Shown: positions 23,876 through 35,285, counted from the first letter of the stretch. The stretch is 64,000 bases of DNA from Theocolax elegans (GCA_026168455.1 CM047429.1:1291370-1355369), one strand, 5' to 3'. Translations and numbers: made by a program. The notes: a model not told the origin generated them from the letters alone.

Positions 23876-26037
23876 TATGGGCTTACGAATGCTCCAGCAA
23901 CCTTCCAAAGGATAATGGAAAAATTAATTCTAGCCGATTAGGAACTTTATGTATTTGTATATATAGATGACATAATTATTGTCACTCAAAATTTTGAGGA
24001 TCATGTGTAATGATTAGAGAAGGTATTATTAGCATTGAGAGAGGCTAACTTACACATAAATCGGGAGTAGACGGAGTTCTGTTGCGATGAAGTCAAATAT
24101 TTGGGTTATGTGGTAAATGCCGAAGAACTGGAAACAGACACGGACAAGGTCAAACCTTTAGTGGAATACCCAGTTTCTGCCAATATGAAACAACTACGAA
24201 GGTTTCTGGGAATTATAGTATGGCATTCTAGATTCATTTCCAATCTAGCCGAAATAAAAGTTCCTTCAACTGACTTGATGGAAAAGGGAGTAAGTTGGCG
24301 ATGGGAGGAGAGCCAGCAGCAAGCGTTTGAGAGACTTTAAGTGGCATTGACTTAAGCTCCAGTGCTAGCCCGGCCATATTTAAACAAACCTTCTCATTAC
24401 AAACGGATGCTAGTGACTATGCCATTGCTGGAGTATTGACCCAAGAAATTAATGGAGAGGAGCATCCCATTTATTATGTAAATCGCACTTTGAATCGAGC
24501 AGAACGAAAATATAACGTGACGGAAAAAGAATGTCTAGCTGTTGTGGTCGGCTAATAGGTTAAAAAGATAATTGTTAGGTGAGAAGTTCAAAGTAATCAC
24601 CGATCATTCTAGCTTGTTGTGGTTAAATAATATGAAAGATCCCTCAGGAAGATTCGGTCGTTGGAATGCAGCACTAGCTAATTATGATATTGAATTCGTG
24701 TATAGGAAAGGTGTTTTGCATCAGGTTCCCAATGCTCGAGCATGGGAGAATAGCCAAGAGGTTGTTGCAATGATTCCAGCTGATATTGTAGATCCTTGGT
24801 ATCAAAAGAGAGTTAAATCGGTGTTGAATTTTCCTAATAAGTATCCTGATTGAAAAGTAGAAAATAACGTCCTGTATGCTTATAGACCAAATCCGTTAGT
24901 AGATCCTTTGTTTCCTGATTTGGATGCGTTGAAGTTGGTTCTTCCAACCCAGAGTCGTGCTCAAGCTTTGTATGATGCTCATAATGCCCCTCAAGCTGGT
25001 CATTTAGGAATTGAATGTGGAAAAACGTGTGCAAGACTTGTTACTTATTATTATTGACCACGGTACTACTATGACACGTCATGTTATGCTTGCTTTTATC
25101 ATGAAGGTCAAGTGCATAAGAGTTCGCAGCATGCTCCATCGGGGTTAATGGAGGAAAGAAATATTGACGCTCCTTGGAAAATCGTTTCAGACGACAAAAT
25201 GGGTGCGAAGCCCCCCTCTAAACGAGGTTTTTGCTATTTAATTGTTTTTGAGGATTTGTTCACTCGGTATGTGGAGATTGTTCCGTTGCGTAAAGCCGAT
25301 GCTAAGAATTTTCTTAAGACTTTTGATGATGTCGTAATAAATCATTGGGATGGTCTTCAGTACTTGTTAACTGATAATAGGACTGAATTCTCGAATACCA
25401 TGGTCACTAAAAGATTGCAAGAATACGGTATCCAGCAGTCTACCATTCCCCCATATTATCCTCAAGCCAACACTGTCAAGAGGGTTAATAGGAATTTAAG
25501 ACGGATGATTATTAGTTGTTTAAGAGATGATTATAGAGAGTGGGATAAGCCTTTGAATGAATTTGGATTTGCATTGAATACTATAGTTCACTTCTCGTTG
25601 AAGATTACTCCAGCTTCTATGAATTTCGGTAGAAATCCAGTTCCTGTATTCTTGGTCCGGAAACACCTTGAAAGTCCTATTCCTATCCAACAACAAAATG
25701 AAAAAAGTGGTCTAGCAGAATAACACGGTTACCGATTTTACATGATTTAATAAAAAGGTTTATAGATAAGACTAGCACAAGACAAAATAAAAATTATAGT
25801 CGGAATAGGCGTGAGGTTAGGTATGAGATTGATAATATGGTGCTTCGCAAAAATCATACACTATCTTTCGCAGTCCGTAATTATTTAGTTAAACATGCTC
25901 CAAAATTCTTAGGTCCAGTCAAAGTTATTAAAGTCTTATCTCCTGTATTGTATGTAGTCGAGGATTTGTTGTGGGCAGAACGTCGTCTCTGTCCCTGGGA
26001 GAGATCCAATCTGAAAGAGGGGCTCCGTTGGGCCTGA
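23876..26037 (+). pseudogene. Decayed Ty3/gypsy pol (RT end, RNase H, integrase)
   Basis: Enters RT at the GLTNAPATFQ motif. The YIDD catalytic box (23960-23971) is intact but surrounded by stops. Next come the RT thumb (24101-24340), RNase H (ITDHSSLLWL, 24572-24853), a degenerate zinc region and the integrase core (25112-25723) with D in VSDDKMG and D in LLTDNRTEF. The third catalytic residue, normally Glu, is Lys at 25478-25480, so strand transfer would be lost even without the stops. A chromodomain-like or terminal segment follows (25837-26037). No LTRs are identified; the left end is cut at the non-LTR fragment. Confidence 0.8.
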
Positions 26038-26122
26038 TCCCCGGTGTGGTTGATATTCGGAACAATGGGTTGAGGAGTTACTAATTGAAGTATAAGGAAA
26101 CATATGTATATTTGACAGTGAA

Positions 26123-26554
26123 AATTATTTTTATTATTTTTTACACCAGCGAATTTTAACCAACTAACACCTTCCAGCTTTCCCATTCTCCATTCTAGCT
26201 TCATCCTACCGCCACCAAGCTTACTCTTCCCACCTTCTAACACTTCTCTACCTTCTAGCTCACACACTTATACCACAACCACCGCCCCTAATTCTCCACA
26301 AACTCCTTCTAGTCACATTCGTCCTTATAGCCCCAGTCCTTCCTCTTCCAATTTAAACCCTTCAATATGTCCCTTATTCCCTTCTAGCTTCCGTATCCGT
26401 AACCCAATCACCGTTCCTACATCCCAAATACCTTCTAGCTCCAACATTCCCTCCCTATTATCTCTTCCGTGGTACTTTAATAAAGTGATGACGCAGCTGG
26501 TACCGATATCGGGAAGATGGTGCTCATATCCGACAATACTTCCAAAATTGCGAT
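26123..26554 (+). other. Ser/Pro-rich open stretch without a start codon
   Basis: From the codon after TGA near 26120 the frame stays open for about 140 codons and is rich in Ser, Pro and Thr. CCTTCTAGC and close variants recur about six times, coding Pro-Ser-Ser. There is no ATG, and the frame runs into the 255-bp repeats. It may be the tail of the gypsy-type element or just a repeat-generated ORF. Confidence 0.35.
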
Positions 26555-27806
26555 AATACTAAAGAAAATCTGTAGATATTAAAAATCCACAGTATCTCTT
26601 AAAAATCTTCAACAAATGACAGGATATCCCTAATTAGTAAAAATAGCCCGGAGTACATTATGTATTTTCGAAATCCCGTTAAAATCCCGTAATAGGTTCA
26701 GTTATCGCTAAGCACGTGGTAAATAACATGAAGATGAAAGTGCTGACGCAGCTGGTTCCGATATCAGGTGGATAGTGCTTATATCCGACCATACCTCCAA
26801 AATTGCGATATTCCCAAAGAAAGCCATAAATATTAAAAAACCACGGAATATTGACAAAAATTTTCAACAAATGCCAGGATTTCCATAATTAGTCAAAATA
26901 GCCCGGAGTGCATTATGTATTCTCGTAATCTCGTGGAAATCCCGTAATTGGGGCAAATATCGCTAAGCACGTAGTAAATTATATAAAGATGAAAGTGTTG
27001 ACGCGGCTGGTTCGGATATCGGGTGGATGGTGCTCATATCCGACAATACCTCCAAATTTGCGATATTACCAAATAAAGCAATAGATATTAAAAAACCACA
27101 GTATGTCTTAAAAATCTTCAACAAATGCCATGATATCCGTAATTAGTCAAAATAGCCCGGAGTACATTATTTATTCTCGCAATCCTGTGGAAATCTTGTA
27201 ATTGGTTCAGTTATCGCTAAGCACGTGGTAAATAACATGAAGATGAAAGTGATAACGCAGCTGGTTCCGATATCAGGTGGATAGTGCTCATATCCGATAA
27301 TACCTCAAAAATTGCGATATTACCAAAGAAAAGCCATAGATATTAAAAAACCACGAAATGTGAAAAAAATCTTCAACTAACGCCAGGATATCCATAATTA
27401 GTCAAAATAGCCCGGAGTACTTTATTTATTCTCGAGATCCCGTAAAAATACCGTAATTTGTTCAGTTATCGCTAAGCACGTAGTAAATAACATGAAGATG
27501 AAAGTGTTGACGCGGCTGGTGCCGATATCGGGTAATGGTGCTCATATCCGACGATGCCTCCAATATTACGATATTACCAAAGAAAATCTGTAGATATTAA
27601 AAAACCACAGTATGTCTTAAAAGTGTTCAAGATAAGCCATAGTTATTAAAAAAACCACGAATTGTGAAAAAAATCTTCAAGAAACGCCAGGATATCCGTT
27701 ATTAGTCAAAATAGCCGGGAGTACATTAATAATTCTCGAAATCCTGTAGGAATCTCGTATTTGGGGCAGATATTGCTAAGCACGTAGTAAATAACATGAA
27801 TAATAT
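26481..27806. repeat. 255-bp tandem repeat, about five units
   Basis: ACGCAGCTGG or its ACGCGGCTGG variant starts at 26491, 26746, 27001, 27255 and 27510, a period of 254-255 bp. Each unit carries AAAATAGCCCGGAGTACATTA and TATCGCTAAGCACGT. The last unit has an internal ~65-bp partial duplication near 27600-27680. Units differ by several percent, so the array is older than the hammerhead satellite. Confidence 0.9.
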
Positions 27807-29120
27807 TATCTTATTGAACTACGTCACGAGGATACCATTTAATTGTCGACGCTACTGCCACCTATTACAGTGTTTATAGTGTTAATGTAATAGCAGTCGA
27901 GTTAGATTTTATCGGGTAGCTAGCGTAAAATGGCGAGCGCCTCCACTAATGCACTCGTGCTTCTATCTCTCTTACATGTACGTATACGATATCTCGATCC
28001 CCCGTTTCCCTGCGCCGGCGTGCTCTCTCAGTCAGCCATAACGTGCGAGAACAGGCGAGTTTACCCCCTCTTTACTGCCACCTGTATGCATGCGCGCAGT
28101 ATCGGCATGTCGCGCGCGCTTCTCGCTGTCTCTCTCATGTCTGTGCGTATGGGAGAGAGAGAGGTAATATTGTTTGCACGTCAACCTGGTGCGAACCAAT
28201 GGTAGGGTTGCCAGATGGCGATTTTTTCTCTTCGTTGCTGTCGTATCCCTAATACAAAATACGTTAGAGAGTAAAGGAAAGAAAATCGCCAACTGGTGAC
28301 TCTGACCGATGGTGCTGATGTTCCTGAAGTGATAAGGATAGCGAGATCGCCCGTGGAGTCTTTACGTGATGTGAGGCCATCGTCCGTTTATCATCCGTTC
28401 CTTCATTTACGTCGTCGGCTTCCATCAACCTCAGGTGTATACAGGTAAGTATGCCGTCCAACTCATGAACATTAATCTAAACCCATAATCCCATCCCATC
28501 AATATCTCCTTTTTAAAATTTTATTAATACCGGTGACGAGAATGACTCGGGCAGGTTATTTTGTCTATGTTTATCTTCTCCTAACCTCTCCTTGACACAT
28601 GTTAATCATACCACTAATCGTATTCACTTGTCCTACTTTACTTTGTTTGTTATATCTTTAAATCATCTCCTTATAACTAAATTCAATATTATTTTCTTTA
28701 TTTCCAGGTTTTGACATGGACAGGGAGGATATTAATATTGAGTACTTGGTTCCAGCGCAGAAGTGTGTCCCTACTAGGAAGGAGAAATCTTCAGTATAAG
28801 GTAATACAAATTCCAATTAATTCCTTCTACTCGATAAATATTTCATTATTGTAATTTTCAGGTAATCAACGCAAGGCATAGTTGACCCCTCAGGACCAAC
28901 CAGCTGGACTTCATCGCCCCGATGATGATGTGACGTCCCACACAGACGTCTACATTATTACAAATATTTATTTTTAATAATTTTGATTTTATTCTGATAT
29001 ATATATGCACTCATAAAAATTAACCTATAAAGCCTTTGAACAAATTTACAAATTTTGCTCAATCAGTCGTTACACGCAGTGATGTCGGTCGCTGACCTGC
29101 GAACATGCCGATTTGACAAT
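27807..29120 (+). other. Non-repeat DNA with possible spliced transcript
   Basis: Splice-like signals occur in order: donor CAG|GTAAGT at 28443/28444, acceptor TTTATTTCCAG before 28709, donor-like AAG|GTAATAC near 28800, acceptor TTTTCAG near 28861. The exon-like piece after the first acceptor holds a short ORF (ATG at about 28716) of 27 codons, with no known domain. A GA-rich simple run lies at 28152-28163. A host non-coding RNA or UTR exons are possible; the evidence is signals only. Confidence 0.3.
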
Positions 29121-29190
29121 TGTTAACTACTCCCACCTACGCCGAGTCTGAATCGCGTTCATCGTTGATTGGCCCGCGACTCTCATATGG

Positions 29191-29208
29191 TTCTAGAACA
29201 TTCGCGAG
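29191..29208 (+). promoter_or_regulatory. Heat-shock-element-like site
   Basis: TTCTAGAACATTCGCGAG fits the alternating nTTCnnGAAnnTTCn heat-shock factor pattern with a fourth weaker half-site. It sits 22 bp upstream of the TATA box. Confidence 0.55.
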
Positions 29209-29229
29209 TCCATCTTTCTTTCGAGTCTT

Positions 29230-29270
29230 TATAAACCCGCGAATGCACCATCTAACGTCTTTAGTCTTCA
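29230..29270 (+). promoter_or_regulatory. TATA box and initiator
   Basis: TATAAA at 29230-29235. Possible initiators are TTAGTC (A at 29261, 31 bp from the TATA start) and TCAGT (29266-29270). Spacing to the first fits insect core promoters. Confidence 0.55.
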
Positions 29271-29917
29271 GTCTTGTTCTTGAATCTCGTGAGACTCGTG
29301 GTAACAGTGAGCGAAGTGCCCACCGTTTTAGATTCCGGCGTAAGGATATTGTGAAATTCATATACAGAATTTAAAAGTATATAAAACCTTAAAATATAAG
29401 GTATCGTCCCCATGCTTGCCCTTTTAAGCTAATCGTGATATAAGATATTTAGATCATTTGGAGGCTACTTCAATTAAGAGATTCACCAAGGTTTCTAAAC
29501 GAGTAGTTAGATTTGTATAAATTCATTTGCGAAATATTTTTTTAACAGAGGTTCACCAAGGTCTCTAGAAAAATGTAGTTTTTAATCTTATGTTAAAATA
29601 AAAGAATTAAATAAATAACCAAATAAACACAAAACTGCTATCTCTATTTCATTAAATAAACTTAAAGAAACTGACAAACACAATATCTTCATCAAGAAGT
29701 ATTAACACAGGATAAACGTGACACATCATCTACACGTAAGTACAGAATCGTCGACTTCATAAAGTTACGCCTATTAGAACGTCGCGCGTGACGCTTGCAA
29801 ATTTACATAACAACTTTGAGTAACGCAACATATAACGTCAGGAGAACCTAGTTATACGTTGTATGACTAGCGAGACGTCACGCGTAACTACAACATCATC
29901 TACCACATGTGACAAGC

Positions 29918-30117
29918 GTTACGTGACGCGTAATATAGAAGAGTTACGTGACGCGTGATATAGAAACGTTACGTGACGCGTAATATACAAACGTTACGTG
30001 ACGCGTGATATACAAACGTTACGTGACGCGTGATATACAAGAGTTACGTGACGCGCAATACACAAACGTTACGTAACGCATAATATACAAGAGTTACGTG
30101 ATACGTAGTATACAAAG
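29918..30117 (+). repeat. Eight 25-bp repeats, GTTACGTGACGCG
   Basis: GTTACGTGACGCG or a near variant starts at 29918, 29943, 29968, 29993, 30018, 30043, 30068 and 30093, an exact 25-bp period. Each unit carries TTACGTGA, a bZIP-type palindromic half-site. In Drosophila gypsy a comparable ~26-bp array upstream of gag binds Su(Hw) and acts as an insulator, but the unit sequence here is different. The role is inference. Confidence 0.9.
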
Positions 30118-30258
30118 CGTGACACACCATAATCGTGACTTATAAGAACTAAGAGGCTCTGGAGCTGACAGTAGTTTCACATTAAAACAAAAATAATTTA
30201 ATGTTAAGGTGAACTACTCACGCCTGACACCGTCTTGATAAGCCGGGTCATAACATTT

Positions 30259-30275
30259 TGGCATCCCTTGTGGGG
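30259..30275 (+). promoter_or_regulatory. Candidate primer-binding site
   Basis: TGGCATCCCTTGTGGGG starts with TGG, complement of a tRNA CCA end, and lies 110 bp before gag. I cannot assign the tRNA. Confidence 0.4.
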
Positions 30276-30385
30276 AACTAATATTTGTTTCTTAATAACT
30301 CTATTTCACTTTTAATCGAGTTATCAATAAGTCACATAATTTATCATTAACTTTTGAAGATATACAATTTAGATTAATTGTTAAA

Positions 30386-31844
30386 ATGGCAACAAATAAC
30401 AACTCTACACATACTCCAACAATGGGATCGAATAACGTACCTCAGGAAGGAGGAAGGTTCGCTGATTTTGATGTAAATCAGACCAGATTATATATGAACA
30501 ACCTGAGTCCATCGAACGACACATTAATAAACATGTGTACCAATTACGCTTTACAATCAGCTGTTGCACATATTCCATTTTTCGATGGGTATAACATGCC
30601 TCTAAAAGAATTTTTACAAGATGTAGAAAGTGGGCAACATTTTTTCACTCGCACTCAAGAAGGGTTATATCTACGCAGCGTAATATCAAAAATTAAAGGA
30701 AAAGCTCGCGAGTCTTTAACAAGTGTACCCATACAAACTGTTAACGAGTTAGCAAATCATTTAAAGAAATTATACGCACCTGTAAAAACTTATGGACAAC
30801 TTTTGCACGAATTAGCAACCATCCAAATGCGACATAACGAATGCGTCACGGACTTTCACGCCCGATTAATGTCATTATTAAATCAAACATTATCCAAAGG
30901 CCGAGATGAATTACATCGAGATTCAGACGAAGTAAAACCGTATATGGAACATGCTGCAAAAGAATATTTTATGAAAGGTTTACCCGACGAATGGAAGTTC
31001 AGTGTTTGAACTCAAAAAGAAATGGGGGGAGATCCCTCCTATGTACGTTACATGCGTGATATTACGCCTAGAAATATTCAAGATACCAAACAAGACTATG
31101 ATCATGTTCGGTCAGTTAAAAGAATGGATATGAACGATCCAACAATTTTTCAACGCCAAAATGTCCATTATTACTACAACAGGAGCGACACAAATTACCC
31201 ACGCACTAGTATAACTGCTGATGGAAAGATTCACGCTTCACCACAATTAAGTTATGGAAATAGTTCTAAATTTGCAGAAAATACAACAAATGTCAACACT
31301 ACTCAAAAATCTCACAATTATCAACCAAGTAGCATACTAAAAAGACCAAATTCACCGTTTCGAAGAAATGAAATGACGAATGGAAATCAAAGTCACACTA
31401 ACCAACAATCATATAATATGGCTAATTTCGCAATGCAACCGTTCCAAAATCAACCATTTTTCGGCTTAAACTCAATGAACCAACAAACTTTCCAATTAAT
31501 CCCGGTCACGCCTAATCAACCATTCAACTAAGAGTCAGTCGATGCAACCAACATATTATGTGATGTGTCAACAACCTATGCCACAACCCTTCAATTCTAA
31601 CTTTTTCCATAATCCTATCATGGGACATAACGCATTACCCGCTATACCAGTAACTCCAGCTGAATATCAACTAACAAAATTAAATCCAAATAACAAACCG
31701 GAGCATTCAAACTACACCGGGGCTCATCGTCAGAGTGCAACAATGAGCAACCCGCAAAACCCACGCGCTCAAGTGCAATTCGCGCAAGCGATAGAATATA
31801 CTGCATTGGAAACTCCATCGGCAAATGCAGAGTTATCAAATTAA
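30386..31844 (+). pseudogene. gag: gag of the errantivirus-like element
   Basis: Starts at ATG 30386. The capsid region (IPFF then PLKEFLQDVESG, about residues 55-90) matches errantivirus-type gag. The frame has one in-frame TGA (31007-31009), resumes after four codons and runs to 31531 with an Asn/Gln-rich tail. A further Gln/Pro/Asn-rich ORF (31542-31844) is in another frame. No CCHC knuckle is present, which is usual for errantiviruses. Gag should assemble the particle; as sequenced it is interrupted. Confidence 0.75.
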
Positions 31845-32158
31845 AAACCATCGACTTAAGTAATGAAGAAGGAAACTTCGTAGTTGATTCAGCTGCAGAA
31901 GTCAACGTTATACGACGAGAAACTATAAAACCTTCATTAATAATTGATACTAGTCATATAATCACTATTACCGGAATATCAGATCAAACCATCAAAACAC
32001 TGGGAGCAGTTACACTAAAGTTATTAGACTCGGAACATATCTTTCATGTATTACCATCAACCTGCCCAATACATCAAGATGCAATCCTGGGACTTCCTTT
32101 CTTAAAGAAAGAAAGAGCCAAGGTAGATTTCCCATCCATTTCGAAAAAACTGACGTGA
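31841..32158 (+). pseudogene. Protease region, altered active site
   Basis: Open frame from about 31841 to TGA at 32156-32158. The active-site triplet reads Asp-Ser-Ala at 31886-31894 instead of Asp-Ser/Thr-Gly. The ILGLPFL motif of the C-terminal half is present. Retroviral-type aspartic proteases act as dimers to cut Gag and Pol. The Gly-to-Ala change at the catalytic loop is likely harmful. The junction to the RT frame lies at a run of six A (32144-32149). Confidence 0.65.
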
Positions 32159-33699
32159 TTGAGGATAAAACAGGAGTTGAAGAAGTCACCAATGTAGCGG
32201 CAGATATATTAAAAAGTGATCAAGCAAAACCAAAGTTGAACGTGACAACCTTTAAATCTGGCAAAAACAGAGTGTTTACATTACCGTCACGCTGTCGTGT
32301 ACCAATAAATATACCCGTCACTCCCGACTCAATTCAGGGAGAAGCATACATGAAACTAATCAAAACTCCTCCAGGAGTATTCATAGGTGAAGCCGCCGTC
32401 ACAAACTCAAAAGGAAAGTGTTATGTAATGGCTAATTATACTAGAAGTGATCCAATCGAAGTAGAAATCAAACCACCAGAGTTAACACCATTTGACTTGG
32501 GAGATTCAGAAGAATTATTTGAAGACTCAGAATTTGAAGATGTAACTGATAAGTTAAACTTACAAGATAGGAAAGATGCAATCTTGGCAAAATTAATTAA
32601 ACCAAGTCATAACAAAGAAGAGATACAGCAAATCACCAAAATAGTCAACTCATATCCATATCTTTTCCAACTAGAAAACGATCGTCCGTCAACTACACAT
32701 TACACTAAACACAAGATAATAACCACCGATGAAAAACCTGAAAACACTAAACAATATCGTTACCCTCCAACTTTACACTTGGAAGTGAGGAAACAAATTT
32801 CCAGAATGTTAGAAGACGGAGTAATTCAACCTTCTGCTTCACCCTGGAATTCACCACTTTGGATAGTTCCTAAAAAGAGGGCTAAAGATGGCTCAAAACG
32901 TTATAGATTAGCGATAGACTATCGAAAACTTAATAATAAGACCATTGACGATTCATACCCACTATCTCAAATTAACGAAATTCTGGAAACGATGAATTTT
33001 TCTAAGTATTTTAGCGTGATGGACGTCGCCAACGGTTTTCATCAAATAGAAGTGGAACCATCAGACTACCCTAAAACAGCGTTCAGTACTCCTTACGGAC
33101 ACTACGAATTCGTGAAGATGCCTTTCGGGCTTAAGAATGCCCCGAGAACTTTTCAAAGACTTATGGACCACGTGACGTTAGGATTACAAGGCATAGAAAC
33201 ATTCGTATACCTCGATGACATCATTATATTTGCCGATACATTAGAAGAACATAAGGATAAAGTATTTAAAGTTTGTGAAAGACTATTTTCCGCTGGTTTG
33301 CGACTACAAACCGAAAAGTGCGAATTTTTAACACCAGAAGTCAAGTATTTAGGTCATATGATTTCGCAATACGGAGTGAAACCCGACCCTGGAAAGATTA
33401 AATCCTTAGAAAATTATCCAGTTCCAAAGACAGTCTCCAACATTAGACAATTCTTGGGATTTGCCGGCTATTATAGAAAGTTCATTAAGGATTTCTCCCT
33501 GAAAGCTAAGCCTTTAGACGATTTACTAAAAAAAGGAACATCTTTCGTATGGACAGATAGTCACCAAGAATCTTTTGAAATATTGAAAAAGGCCCTATGT
33601 GAATCTCCTGTATTAATAAATGCTGATTTTAACAATCCATTCATTTTAACCACTGATGCTTCTAATTATGCCATAGTCACGGTCATTAAACAAACATGA
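32155..33699 (+). CDS. pol: Reverse transcriptase with start of RNase H
   Basis: A 514-codon open frame. Its first codon (GTG) is not a true start; the frame continues from the protease by a frame change. Residues 1-160 are a linker. RT follows with AIDYRKLNNKT, a DVANGFHQIEV palm motif, GLKNAPRTFQ and an intact YLDD box at 33208-33219. The thumb/connection contains FLGFAGYYRKFI. RNase H begins at TTDASNY (Asp kept) and is then cut: about 20 residues are missing near 33690, and remnants with EKECLAV and a GDHEPL segment continue in another frame to about 33950 with a TAG. RT motifs look functional, RNase H does not. Confidence 0.9.
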   Translation: MIEDKTGVEEVTNVAADILKSDQAKPKLNVTTFKSGKNRVFTLPSRCRVPINIPVTPDSIQGEAYMKLIKTPPGVFIGEAAVTNSKGKCYVMANYTRSDPIEVEIKPPELTPFDLGDSEELFEDSEFEDVTDKLNLQDRKDAILAKLIKPSHNKEEIQQITKIVNSYPYLFQLENDRPSTTHYTKHKIITTDEKPENTKQYRYPPTLHLEVRKQISRMLEDGVIQPSASPWNSPLWIVPKKRAKDGSKRYRLAIDYRKLNNKTIDDSYPLSQINEILETMNFSKYFSVMDVANGFHQIEVEPSDYPKTAFSTPYGHYEFVKMPFGLKNAPRTFQRLMDHVTLGLQGIETFVYLDDIIIFADTLEEHKDKVFKVCERLFSAGLRLQTEKCEFLTPEVKYLGHMISQYGVKPDPGKIKSLENYPVPKTVSNIRQFLGFAGYYRKFIKDFSLKAKPLDDLLKKGTSFVWTDSHQESFEILKKALCESPVLINADFNNPFILTTDASNYAIVTVIKQT

Positions 33700-33950
33700 A
33701 AGAAACTATTCTACCACTGAAAAAGAGTGTTTAGCTGTAATACCAGCAATAGAATAGTTTAGGCATTATCTTTGGGGAAGATATTTTACTGTCATAGGCG
33801 ATCATGAACCCCTAACATGGATTGATTCAATCAAAGATTCAATGAGTAGACTAAATCAGACTCAGAGGCTATCACTATACGTTTTGATATAAGCCAGGAA
33901 AACAAAATGGTAACGCTGACGCTTTCTCACGCAACGTACCTCAATTAGAA
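33700..33950 (+). pseudogene. Broken RNase H remainder
   Basis: Contains the second RNase H acidic motif (EKECLAV, near 33719), a GDHEPL segment (near 33800) and a final NGNADAFS-like stretch before 33940, spread over frames with at least one TAG. The start of this domain is in the preceding ORF; the deletion lies between them. Confidence 0.65.
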
Positions 33951-35285
33951 GAAACATCGGAGGCTCAAGCTCTACCAATCTCTATTCCTAAACAAACGAA
34001 ATCTTCTCTAGCTAGACAAACAATAGCACAGAGAAACCTAATACGTGACGATCCAAATAAGGCTCAAACCCCGCCTGTCTTGACTACTCGAGGGAGAAAG
34101 AAAGGATCTACAAATGTTCCTTTACACCAAATAAAAGACATAGAACAAGGACAAGCTGTACTAGAAGCTAGTACCATAGGAAAAAAGCTAAGATGTAGGA
34201 AACAAACGCTGCAGGAAAAGATAAACAACGAGGTCCCGTCTTCAGTCCAGGAAAATACATCATCTATGTCTTCTTTAACGACAAATATAGACAATGGACA
34301 TGAGTCAGAAGTAAGTGCTCCACCACTGAGAGAGAAATCTTTTTTGCCTAGTCTAATAAACCCACCATCAGAAACCAGCTTTGGTCACACGAAAACAATA
34401 ATGGAGTCCGAACAGGAACACATTACTGGAGACAGCGAAATAGAAGACGTAACGCGTGACGAAGACGTTACTGGTGTTATCAGTCCTATATTTACGTACA
34501 AACCTCCAGATTCGGATAGTTCAATCGCGTTACCTAAAACTTTTCAAGGAACTGTCGATGACTCCGATACTTCCGACGAAGACGAAATACTTAATCCTAA
34601 GTTTCAATCAACTCGCAGATCTAACTTCTATCAAGGAGAAGAAAACACTGAAGAAGAGTCGGAAACAGACTTAGATGAACCAGGCGAAACGCAAAAATTT
34701 TTAGACGAATTAAAAGATTCATATTTCTGGATGGACTAAATCATAACCAAAACTCAAGATCAAACTAACAAAGAAGAAAATAAAGAGATAGAATCCCCAG
34801 AAAATCCAGAAGATTTTGATATCTCAGACGGTTACGAATTAGATTGGGGAGGCGGACAAGGTCCCGCCTTCACTCCTATCCGCAGATACGCTAAATCACT
34901 GTCACCGTCACCAAAGACCTCAGGAGTTTCTAAAAAAATACCTGTGCCACCAAAGATCATAGAAGAATGGCTAGAAACATCTAGAAGAGAAAGAATAAGT
35001 CAAGTTACGCCTAGCTTAACAAATATCACGAAGAAGTCACCAATAAAAGGTCCGCAAGCTCGTTCAACACCATTCAACAAGGAAACTCCTGCAATAAATA
35101 CTTGGCACAAATTATCAACTATACACCAAGAAGAAAGCGAAGAAGAAACGGATTCAGAAATTGAAATGTAAGAAAACACGTCACTATGAGGCACTCCTAA
35201 AACATCACACAGCGTTACTACAGATCCAAGAAAAGAAACCAAAGCGTATTCTGTATCAAGAAACCCAAGTGAAAGTAAGAAGAAT
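33951..35285 (+). pseudogene. Long acidic disordered linker between RNase H and integrase
   Basis: About 1.3 kb in the same frame as the integrase, rich in Glu, Asp, Ser and Thr (for example runs of DSDTSDEDE and EEESETDLDE). Only three stops interrupt it (34737-34739 TAA, 35169-35171 TAA, 35187-35189 TGA). I recognise no fold. Family members I know have a far shorter spacer here. It is probably part of Pol, since the frame is kept. Confidence 0.6.

Larger units (their letters stand above)
29121..30255 (+). repeat. Candidate 5' LTR of the errantivirus-like element
   Basis: Proposed from ends TGTTAAC at 29121 and TCATAACA ending at 30255, followed three bases later by a TGG-starting primer-like site. 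It holds a heat-shock-type promoter near its start, AATAAA-like sites near 29600-29625 and eight 25-bp repeats near its end. With no second LTR in the window the limits are unproven. Confidence 0.4.

Noticed and set aside
28043..28292. Host protein genes overlapping on both strands at 27930-28300
   Set aside because: Composition is driven by CT/GA simple sequence; the opposing ORFs have no recognisable domain. Only splice-like signals downstream were kept.
29918..30117. Centromere- or telomere-type repeat
   Set aside because: Only eight units, placed just upstream of gag, so a regulatory array of the retroelement is simpler.
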